7,460 nucleotides of DNA from Mesorhizobium sp. Lineage in GTDB: Bacteria > Pseudomonadota > Alphaproteobacteria > Rhizobiales > Rhizobiaceae. This document shows, piece after piece, positions 1 to 5,023 of this stretch (within the stretch, counting starts at the first letter, position 1; the number at the start of each line of letters is the position of its first letter). The stretch covers positions 1 to 7,460 of the forward strand of contig JAEKLU010000067.1 in NCBI GenBank assembly GCA_019509685.1. The letters run 5' to 3'. Below the pieces are notes generated by a model. It was not told where the DNA came from. It did not search any database and was given only the letters and a program-made list of their open reading frames with translations. The translations under genes and the position numbers were made by a program.

Positions 1-582
1 CAGCGGCAGGCCGGCCCTGTCGGCGGCTTCGAGCGCAAGGTCGACCGGGGCGATGCCGCTCGAACCGCCGGCATGCTTGCCGGAACGCACCTTGACGCCG
101 ACGACGACATCGGCGTGCTCGCGCACCGCGGCAACCGTCTCGCGCGGTTCGCAAAGCCTGAGGTCGCTGCATTCGCCGACGGACACGGTGTTCGAGAAGC
201 CGAATATGCCGGCAAAGGAGATGTTGACGTAAGCGAGGATGCGCACCTTCGAGCGCTCGATGACGTGGCGGCGAAAGCCGAGGAAATTGCCGGCGCCGGC
301 GCTGCCGGCGTCGATGAATGTGGTGGTGCCGCTCTTGGCGGCAAGCCGGTCGGCATCGACGCCGAGCGACGTGCCGCCCCAGTAGACGTGGCTGTGCAGG
401 TCGACGAGACCGGGCGTGACGATGCAGTCCCTGGCGTCGATGACTTGCGCGGCGTGTTCGGCGTCGATGGCCGCCTCGATCCCGGCGACGCGGCCACCGG
501 CGATGGCGACATCGCGTGGTGCGTCCAGCCCCGACGCCGGGTCGATGAGGCGCCCACCCTTGATCAGGAGATCGAACTGCAT
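1..582 (-). CDS. Amidohydrolase/deacetylase family metallohydrolase (COG3964-like), C-terminus missing
   Basis: Reading leftward from the ATG at 580-582, the frame stays open for 194 codons and leaves the window, so about half of the protein is visible. Residues 1-55 look like the small beta-sandwich typical of this superfamily (LLIKGGRLIDP near the start). A metal-binding HxH motif follows in VDLHSHVYWGG (His63, His65), and VGVKVRSG near residue 164 offers the lysine that is carboxylated to bridge the two metals in related enzymes. The stretch through SGTTTFIDAGS and AGAGNFLGFRRH resembles the COG3964 group. Members of that group are often named dihydroorotase but, from memory, were shown to hydrolyse acetylated (R)-hydroxy or amino acids; this substrate is inference here. 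The start is supported by GGAGG eight bases upstream. It lies 28 bp after the RidA gene on the same strand, so the two are probably cotranscribed. Being cut by the window edge, it is not known to be intact. Confidence 0.88.
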   Translation of the reverse strand, partial: MQFDLLIKGGRLIDPASGLDAPRDVAIAGGRVAGIEAAIDAEHAAQVIDARDCIVTPGLVDLHSHVYWGGTSLGVDADRLAAKSGTTTFIDAGSAGAGNFLGFRRHVIERSKVRILAYVNISFAGIFGFSNTVSVGECSDLRLCEPRETVAAVREHADVVVGVKVRSGKHAGGSSGIAPVDLALEAADRAGLPL

Positions 583-610
583 CGCAGGATCCTCCACTAT
601 CGCTCGTCGA

Positions 611-976
611 TCAGACCGGTCGGTAGGCCACGGCTTCGATCTCGATCTTGATGTCGATCATCAGCCGTGACTCGACCGTCGTGCGCGCCGGCGGATCCTT
701 CGAAAAATGCCTGGCATAAACGGCATTGAAGCCGCCAAAGTCGCGAGCGTCCTCGAGCCAGACAGTGGTCTTGACGACATCGTCCATGGTGCAGCCGGCC
801 AGCGCCAACGCCGCCTTGACGTTCTGCAGCACCTGCTCGGCCTGCTCGGAAATGCCGCCCTTGACGACCAGCCCATCGCTGCCGACCGGCACCTGGCCCG
901 AGATATAGACGAAGTCGCCGGCACGCACGGCGGGCGAGAGCGGCACATGCGAGGTTCCGAAACACTGCTTGGGCAA
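611..976 (-). CDS. RidA/YjgF/UK114-family protein (probable enamine/imine deaminase)
   Basis: This is a complete 121-aa protein, close to the usual RidA length. Family members hydrolyse reactive enamine/imine intermediates released by PLP enzymes to ketoacids plus ammonia, as trimers in the cytoplasm. Visible family marks are FVYISGQVP (residues 22-30), the EQAEQVLQNVKAALALAG helix (45-61), VVKTTVWLED (67-76), and PPARTTVES (95-104). Arg98 occupies the place of the catalytic arginine that binds the substrate carboxylate, and IKIEIEAVA (109-117) is the closing strand. The gene begins with TTG: no ATG or GTG fits, and a strong AAGGAGG sits five bases upstream. It is the first gene of an operon with the amidohydrolase, suggesting that it cleans up intermediates of that pathway. 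It may instead be one of the RidA subgroups that lack deaminase activity, although the arginine argues for activity. Confidence 0.93.
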   Translation of the reverse strand: MPKQCFGTSHVPLSPAVRAGDFVYISGQVPVGSDGLVVKGGISEQAEQVLQNVKAALALAGCTMDDVVKTTVWLEDARDFGGFNAVYARHFSKDPPARTTVESRLMIDIKIEIEAVAYRPV

Positions 977-981
977 AATGG

Positions 982-988
982 CCTCCTT
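982..988 (-). promoter_or_regulatory. Ribosome binding site fixing a TTG start for the RidA gene
   Basis: On the minus strand AAGGAGG is followed by five bases and then TTG (974-976), giving a protein that aligns with the normal N-terminus of RidA proteins. The base triplet just before it is ATT, which could in principle also initiate. Neither ATG nor GTG lies at a suitable distance. Confidence 0.75.
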
Positions 989-1002
989 CGGTCGATTGGG
1001 AA

Positions 1003-1019
1003 ACGGCGCTTATAGCCGT
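1003..1019 (-). other. Small hairpin in the leader region of the RidA gene
   Basis: ACGGC (1003-1007) and GCCGT (1015-1019) form a 5-bp stem around a 7-base loop, about 27 bp before the RidA start codon. On the minus strand the loop region contains CTATAA, which resembles a -10 hexamer, so this may be promoter sequence rather than an RNA structure. No convincing -35 hexamer is placed at the right distance. Confidence 0.25.
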
Positions 1020-1057
1020 CTAGTCGGTCGGCGTGATCCTCATAGAGCTTCTGTTGG

Positions 1058-1090
1058 AAAGCAACATTTTTTCGAATTTCATGTTGCTTT
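1058..1090. promoter_or_regulatory. Operator-like perfect inverted repeat in the divergent control region
   Basis: AAAGCAACAT (1058-1067) and ATGTTGCTTT (1081-1090) are perfect 10-bp inverted repeats separated by 13 bp. The spacer is T-rich and contains TTCGAA near the centre. The pair lies 82 bp upstream of the RidA start and 133 bp upstream of the divergent NTF2-like gene. The half-site spacing of 23 bp centre to centre (about two helical turns) suits a dimeric or tetrameric transcription factor. The regulator is not visible in the window, and the family cannot be assigned from the motif alone. A leader-RNA hairpin is the alternative reading. Confidence 0.55.
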
Positions 1091-1160
1091 ATTACAAAAG
1101 CCTGAGCATCTTGCGCCGCAAAACCGTTGCGACGGACGGTGCACGCCGTTTGTTTTACGC

Positions 1161-1200
1161 AATTCCGGACGGAAAAACGCCACGCACTTTTCCCCGGATT
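1161..1200 (+). other. Long imperfect hairpin just upstream of the NTF2-like gene's ribosome binding site
   Basis: The arm AATTCCGGACGGAAAA (1161-1176) pairs with TTTTCCCCGGATT (1188-1200), giving 13 base pairs with three unpaired bases on the left arm and an 11-base loop. The right arm ends about four bases before the GAGAGAGGG ribosome binding site, so in RNA the structure would sit directly beside the initiation region. There is no U-tract after it, so it is not a classical terminator. It could be a protein-binding site in DNA, a leader structure tuning translation, or chance. Confidence 0.4.
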
Positions 1201-1222
1201 GCTTGAGAGAGGGATAGCCGGC

Positions 1223-1708
1223 ATGACCTTCGACAAGAACCCGTTTCCGGAAGGCGATGCCGATCGCCATGCGTTGTGGGAAATGCTGGTGCGGCGCGAC
1301 ATCGACGCTTTCCTCGGCCAGGACTGGTCGATGGTCGAGGATGATTTCATCGCCGAAAGCTTCTTCGGCATGCACGCGCATTTCCTCGCCAATGCCGATG
1401 CCTGGCGCCTGCAATTCCCGAGGCTGGATGTCTATCGCGACGAATGGCTGCGCCAGGCCAAGGAGACGGCGGCGACGACATTCGCCGAGCCGCTGCGCGA
1501 GGCCATCTTTCGTGTCACCAATTTGCGCGACATCGACGTCGATGGCGATCGCGCGGTGTTGCACAAGAAATTCGACGGTTCGATCGCCAAGGCCGACGGC
1601 AGCGTCGACAGGCTGAAATGGCAGACGCTCTATTTCTGCCGCAAGGTCGGCGACCGCTGGAAGATCGCCGGCTTCGTCGGTTACATGCCGCATCCCTTGG
1701 GAAGCTAG
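1223..1708 (+). CDS. Probable NTF2-like/SnoaL-like fold protein, function unknown
   Basis: This is a complete 161-aa soluble protein with no signal peptide or membrane segment. The order of elements fits an NTF2-like cone-shaped fold: N-terminal helices with DADRHALWEMLVRRDIDAFL (12-31), a WSMVEDDF segment (35-42), a middle helix YRDEWLRQAKETAATTF (71-87), then strands IFRVTNLRDIDVDGDRAVLH (95-114), LKWQTLYFCRKVGDRWKIAG (131-150) and the end FVGYMPHP. The last two strands with the 'RWKI' turn are the most typical part. I recall similar uncharacterised proteins in rhizobia. The ATG at 1223 is preferred over an upstream in-frame start because GAGAGAGGG lies just before it. The gene is divergent from the RidA-amidohydrolase operon and may belong to the same pathway. 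Members of this fold can be enzymes or binding proteins, so no activity is claimed. Confidence 0.8.
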   Translation: MTFDKNPFPEGDADRHALWEMLVRRDIDAFLGQDWSMVEDDFIAESFFGMHAHFLANADAWRLQFPRLDVYRDEWLRQAKETAATTFAEPLREAIFRVTNLRDIDVDGDRAVLHKKFDGSIAKADGSVDRLKWQTLYFCRKVGDRWKIAGFVGYMPHPLGS

Positions 1709-1721
1709 CGAATCTGTCGAT

Positions 1722-1838
1722 ATTCAGGTGAGGCCGGCCTGCAAGTGGCGTCTTCCTGTGCTTCCGGTGCTCGCGTACCGTAGTACGCTCCGCTCCGGTT
1801 CTCGGAAGTCACCACTTTCGACTCGGCCTGACCTGAAT
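1722..1838. repeat. 117-bp imperfect palindrome between convergent genes; possible dispersed repeat or bidirectional terminator
   Basis: The element starts ATTCAGGTGAGGCCG (1722-1736) and ends CGGCCTGACCTGAAT (1824-1838). Its tip is GCGTAC-CGTA-GTACGC (1773-1788). Folding left against right pairs roughly 39 of 57 positions, including blocks of 8, 6, 6, 5, 4 and 6 bp with short mismatches and bulges. It occupies most of the 188-bp gap between a plus-strand gene ending at 1708 and a minus-strand gene ending at 1897, where a bidirectional terminator would be useful. There is no T-tract on either side, so an intrinsic terminator of the standard kind is not shown. I recall similar GTAC-tipped palindromes between genes in Mesorhizobium-type genomes, but copy number cannot be checked here. 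Confidence 0.75.
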
Positions 1839-1896
1839 CTCAACAAATCCTAGTGCGCGACGACCCCGAAAGAGGCAACCATTTGCTAGAGGCACA

Positions 1897-2151
1897 CTAA
1901 GCAAGCCTTGCCGAGCGTTCGTCCGGCGAGCGGTGGTCGAACACGATGCCCATGGTCTTACCAATTGCCGCCATGACAATGAGCTCGATCAGATGGTCGT
2001 CACTGTCCCCGCAGGCCGGATCGGATCTGCGGATGGCATCGAGCATGGCGCGGGTCGAGACGGTGTCGCCGGCGCGGAATTTCGAAAGAGCAGACGAAAC
2101 AAGATCTTGAACCGTCGGATCGATGACGGATACTTCCGCAGCGACGTTCAT
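1897..2151 (-). CDS. Small protein of unknown function (84 aa)
   Basis: I do not recognise the family with confidence. The protein is short, acidic to neutral, lacks cysteine pairs or membrane segments, and looks mostly helical: VQDLVSSALSKFRAG (14-28), TRAMLDAIRRSD (33-44) and DDHLIELIVMAAIGKTMGIV (51-70), ending in a charged tail. The frame remains open to 2313, but the ATG at 2149-2151 is chosen because AGGAGG lies six bases upstream, and the residues before it are arginine-rich and unlike a real N-terminus. It is divergent from the HerA-like ATPase gene, sharing a 215-bp control region. A functional link to that ATPase is possible but unsupported. The helical pattern could suit a small regulatory or partner protein. 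Confidence 0.75.
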   Translation of the reverse strand: MNVAAEVSVIDPTVQDLVSSALSKFRAGDTVSTRAMLDAIRRSDPACGDSDDHLIELIVMAAIGKTMGIVFDHRSPDERSARLA

Positions 2152-2157
2152 TGGCTT

Positions 2158-2163
2158 CCTCCT
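2158..2163 (-). promoter_or_regulatory. Ribosome binding site deciding the start of the 84-aa protein
   Basis: On the minus strand AGGAGG lies six bases before the ATG at 2149-2151. This supports the 84-residue form over the longer 138-residue open frame, whose extra 54 residues run back through the divergent promoter region. Confidence 0.8.
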
Positions 2164-2173
2164 GCCAAGAACC

Positions 2174-2183
2174 CTCCCGGGAG
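2174..2183. other. Perfect 10-bp palindrome CTCCCGGGAG upstream of the small gene
   Basis: CTCCCGGGAG is self-complementary and sits 22 bp upstream of the small gene's start codon, just outside its ribosome binding site. It could be an operator half-site or a leader structure. A short GC-rich palindrome is also expected by chance in DNA of this composition. Confidence 0.25.
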
Positions 2184-2323
2184 CAATGATACGCCGATGG
2201 CCGGCGCGCGCCAGTGAAATGGTGGTCCGACCAGAGCGATTACCGACAACCTGCCGCCAACTGGTCGATAGATGTGGAACATCGCCCGTCCGGCTCCGGC
2301 GCGCTCGACGCATCGTCCTCGGG

Positions 2324-2353
2324 TTGATAACCCCGTCCGGGCGTAGAGATAAC
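2324..2353 (+). promoter_or_regulatory. Candidate promoter of the HerA-like ATPase gene, overlapping a direct repeat
   Basis: TTGATA (2324-2329, one mismatch to the -35 consensus) is followed after 18 bp by GATAAC (2348-2353, four of six -10 bases). Transcription would start near 2360, only about seven bases before the ATG at 2367, which fits the absence of a Shine-Dalgarno sequence there. The two boxes lie within copies of a 10-bp direct repeat, GATAACCCCG (2326-2335 and 2348-2357), placed 22 bp apart, about two helical turns. GGGTTGATAACCC (2321-2333) is also a near-palindrome. The same bases may therefore be a regulator site. Confidence 0.35.
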
Positions 2354-2366
2354 CCCGAGTCGAAAT

Positions 2367-3866
2367 ATGACCGTTGCGATCGAGATGGGGCAGACGTCGG
2401 CCGGTGGGCCGGCGGCCCTTGACCTTGAGGAATTGCTGGCGACCCGCCTGCTGGTGCAGGGCAATTCGGGCTCCGGCAAGTCGCATCTGTTGCGCCGGCT
2501 GCTTGAACAGAGCGCGCCCTGGGTCCAACAAACCATCATCGATCCCGAAGGCGACTTCGTCTCGCTCGGCGAGCGTTACGGCCATCTGGTGATAGACGCC
2601 GAGGAGCATACAGAACGCGGCCTGCAGGCGGCTGGCGAGCGGGCGCGCATCCACCGCGTCTCGACGGTGCTCAATCTCGAGGGGCTCGACGCCGAGAACC
2701 AGATGCGCCGCGCCGCCGCCTTCCTCGGCGGGCTGTTCGACGTCGCGCGCGACCATTGGTATCCGATGCTGGTGGTGGTCGACGAGGCGCAGCTTTTCGC
2801 ACCGGCGGTGGCCGGCGAGGTTTCGGACGAGGCGCGCAAGCTTTCGCTCGGCGCGATGACCAATCTGATGTGCCGTGGCCGCAAGCGTGGGCTTGCCGGC
2901 ATCATCGCCACGCAGCGCCTGGCGAAGCTTGCCAAGAATGTCGCGGCGGAAGCCTCCAACTTCCTCATGGGCCGCACCTTCCTCGACATCGACATGGCGC
3001 GCGCCGCCGACCTGCTCGGCATGGAGCGGCGGCAGGCGGAGGCTTTCCGCGATCTCGAGCGCGGGCATTTCATGGCGCTCGGTCCGGCCTTGTCGCGCCG
3101 TCCGCTCGGCGTGCGCATCGGCCAGACCGAAACCAGCCCGCGCAACGGCACGCCGCGACTGATGCCGATGCCCGGGGCAGCACTTGAGGATGCGCGCGCG
3201 ATCATCCTGGCGGCGCCGCCGCCGGATGCGGTGAGGCCGCAACGGCGGCCTTCGCCCGATCTGCTCGACCAGTTGATGGCGGCCAAGGCCGCGCCGATGG
3301 ACATGCGTCCCGGGCCGGCGGAGCCGCTGCCGAGCGCGGAAGATCTCGCCGAGCGGCGCGAGCGGATGGACCGCATCCTGCGCGCCATCCTGGCCGAGCC
3401 CGACGCCGGGTTCCGCGTCATCGGCGTGCTCTACCAGGAGTTCGTGGTCCGCTGCCGCATCGAAGGGCTCGCGTCCGTGGTGCCCGACTTGTCCGAATTC
3501 CGCCGCATGCTGACCCGCGCCCGCGCCGGTGTCGGTTCCGACATGGCCGAGGACGACGCCTGGCGGGATGTTTCTGTACGCGCCTCGCTGCTTCCCGAGG
3601 ATATGCAAGGCGTGTTCATGATGATCGCACGGGCCGCCAAGGAAGGCTGGCCGTGCCCGAGCGATGCAGCGATCGCGCGCGCCTACGGTTCGCACTCGCT
3701 GCGCCGCGCGCGCCGGCTGCTCGACTACATCGAGGAGCAGGGCCTCATAGTCTGCCAGGTCGACGGCGCCGGTCGGCGCACGGTGACGCTGGTGGAGCTC
3801 GCCTGGGCGACGTCGCCAGGCGATCCGAATGCGGGAGAGGCGGAGCAAGGGAGTTCAGCCGCATAG
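2367..3866 (+). CDS. HerA/DUF87-type P-loop ATPase with C-terminal winged-helix-like domain
   Basis: This is a complete 499-aa protein. It has a Walker A motif GNSGSGKS (32-39), a following IIDPEGDF segment (57-64) typical of HerA/FtsK-type pumps, a Walker B motif LVVVDEAQ (135-142), and RGRKRGLAGIIATQR (170-184), the conserved Gln/Arg strand after Walker B. HerA proteins form hexameric rings that translocate DNA. The Walker A lies too near the start to leave room for the usual N-terminal HAS barrel. A proline-rich linker (about 255-325) leads to a C-terminal region where PSDAAIARAYG, SLRRARRLLDYIEEQGL and VDGAGRRTVTLVEL (430-477) resemble a winged helix, which may bind DNA. There is no Shine-Dalgarno. 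The only alternative start nearby is Met7, and an in-frame stop at 2328 rules out an upstream start. No NurA, Sir2 or nuclease gene is next to it. The ATPase family is well supported; the biological role is not known. Confidence 0.88.
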   Translation: MTVAIEMGQTSAGGPAALDLEELLATRLLVQGNSGSGKSHLLRRLLEQSAPWVQQTIIDPEGDFVSLGERYGHLVIDAEEHTERGLQAAGERARIHRVSTVLNLEGLDAENQMRRAAAFLGGLFDVARDHWYPMLVVVDEAQLFAPAVAGEVSDEARKLSLGAMTNLMCRGRKRGLAGIIATQRLAKLAKNVAAEASNFLMGRTFLDIDMARAADLLGMERRQAEAFRDLERGHFMALGPALSRRPLGVRIGQTETSPRNGTPRLMPMPGAALEDARAIILAAPPPDAVRPQRRPSPDLLDQLMAAKAAPMDMRPGPAEPLPSAEDLAERRERMDRILRAILAEPDAGFRVIGVLYQEFVVRCRIEGLASVVPDLSEFRRMLTRARAGVGSDMAEDDAWRDVSVRASLLPEDMQGVFMMIARAAKEGWPCPSDAAIARAYGSHSLRRARRLLDYIEEQGLIVCQVDGAGRRTVTLVELAWATSPGDPNAGEAEQGSSAA

Positions 3867-4036
3867 GCGCTGCACACTTCTGGGCGACATGCATCAGAAG
3901 TCTTGGTTCCAAAGCCGCCTGAAGTGCAGCTGCCTTTACCAGCGTGCCGAGAAACCTGTTCACTTCGGTGAAAGCCGCAGGCTGAATTCGAGCGGCCACC
4001 CGGTCCAAGCAGGCATTGCGTCAGCGCCTTCGCCCG
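3867..4036. other. Intergenic gap between convergent genes with weak hairpins
   Basis: This 170-bp gap separates the ends of the HerA-like gene and the ABC operon. ACTTCTG (3876-3882) and CAGAAGT (3895-3901) form a perfect 7-bp stem with a 12-base loop, ten bases after the HerA-like stop codon. Flanking GCTGCAC (3869-3875) could alternatively pair with GTGCAGC (3924-3930). TTCAC-TTCG-GTGAA (3959-3972) is a stable-type tetraloop hairpin. None is followed by a T-tract in either direction, so terminator function is only possible. No convincing gene was found. Confidence 0.4.
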
Positions 4037-5023
4037 CTATCGCTCGTCCACGATCCGCAAATAGGCCGCTGTCACGAACAGAACGATCAGTCCGAACAGG
4101 ATGCGGCGGCCGCCTTCGGGCATTTGCAGGATGGTGAGCAGCGTCGTCAGCACGGTCAGGATCAGCGCGCCGATGATGGTGCCGGCGTAGCCGCCGCGGC
4201 CGCCGAAGATCGAGGTGCCGCCGATGACGGCGGCCGCCACCGAGGGCAGCACCAGCGGCTCGGCAAGCGACAGCGACGGCGCCTTGATCAGGCCGATATA
4301 GAGCAGGCCGGTGATGCCGGCGAGCAGGCTGGAAAGCACGTAGAGCGCGGTGATCACCTGCCAGTAGCGCACGCCGGACAGTCGCGCGGCGCGCTCATTG
4401 TCGCCGACGGCGTAGAGCAGGCGGCCGAAGCCGGTGCGGCTCAGCATGAAAACGATCAGCACCGCCACCGGCACGAAAAGAAGAAGCGCGTTGGGAAAAC
4501 CATAGGTGACGCCCGTGCCGAGCCAGCTGAGAAAGTCGGGGATTTTCGCGCCAGAGGCGATCACCGTGCGCTGGTAGACCTGGAGGAAGCCGGTGCCGAT
4601 CAGGCTGGTGCCGAGCGTCATGATCAAGGGGTGTACCCGAAACACGCCGACGCCGATGCCGTTGACGAGGCCGATCAGCACCGCCGGCAGCATGGCGATG
4701 AGGAATGCCACGGCCGGGTCCTGGTTGACGATCTGGGTCGCCATGATGAAGGCGCTCATCGTCGCCACCGTGCCGACCGAAAGGTCGATGCCGCCGGTCA
4801 GCATCGTCATCGTCTGGCATCCCGCAAGGATCGCCAGCGGGATGGCGAATTTTGCCGTGTTGGCAAGCCAGCGCTCGTTGACGATGCCGGGGCGCAGGAT
4901 CTGCAGGATCACCACAAGAATGATCAGCAGGATGATCAACGGGATGAGCGGCCGGTCCGCCATGAAGCGCTTGACGCGGCGGCCCAGCGAGACGGGCTGG
5001 GGCATGATGGCGCTGTCGGTCAT
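4037..5023 (-). CDS. CUT2-family (ribose-type) ABC transporter permease, second of two
   Basis: This is a complete 328-aa inner-membrane protein of the RbsC type. After a short basic cytoplasmic start (GRRVKRF, 14-20) there are about eight to ten hydrophobic segments, the first at roughly 26-45. The family hallmark TGGIDLSVG is at 76-84, VNGIGVGVFRVHPLIMTLGT at about 120-139, and the loop GDNERAARLSG (207-217) that contacts the ATPase is present, followed by the conserved VIGGTSIFGGRG (266-277). It would form a heteromeric channel with the permease encoded just upstream. The start is the ATG at 5021-5023, which overlaps the upstream stop by four bases (ATGA) and has GGGAG seven bases before it. 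An in-frame Met7 is a weaker alternative. Substrate cannot be told from sequence alone. It is the last gene of the visible operon. Confidence 0.94.
   Translation of the reverse strand: MTDSAIMPQPVSLGRRVKRFMADRPLIPLIILLIILVVILQILRPGIVNERWLANTAKFAIPLAILAGCQTMTMLTGGIDLSVGTVATMSAFIMATQIVNQDPAVAFLIAMLPAVLIGLVNGIGVGVFRVHPLIMTLGTSLIGTGFLQVYQRTVIASGAKIPDFLSWLGTGVTYGFPNALLLFVPVAVLIVFMLSRTGFGRLLYAVGDNERAARLSGVRYWQVITALYVLSSLLAGITGLLYIGLIKAPSLSLAEPLVLPSVAAAVIGGTSIFGGRGGYAGTIIGALILTVLTTLLTILQMPEGGRRILFGLIVLFVTAAYLRIVDER

Noticed and set aside
1079..1693. A 204-codon minus-strand open frame opposite the NTF2-like gene
   Set aside because: It has no ribosome binding site or recognisable motif. The plus-strand gene has both a Shine-Dalgarno and a coherent strand pattern at its end.
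1871..1894. Two copies of AGAGGCA 17 bp apart near the end of the small gene
   Set aside because: Seven-base repeats at this spacing are expected by chance, and nothing else supports a function.
2148..3848. A 566-codon minus-strand open frame opposite the HerA-like gene
   Set aside because: Its product is rich in Arg/His/Ala with no recognisable domain, while the plus strand has clear Walker motifs. It is an antisense shadow caused by G/C-biased third positions.
3959..3981. TTCG tetraloop hairpin as an intrinsic terminator
   Set aside because: The inner stem is only 5 bp, the outer pairing needs a 5-base bulge, and no T-tract follows on either strand.
3745..4008. An 87-codon minus-strand open frame in the gap after the ABC operon
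   Set aside because: It begins at TTG without a Shine-Dalgarno and more than a third of it runs antisense into the HerA-like gene. Codon use is not typical of the neighbours.
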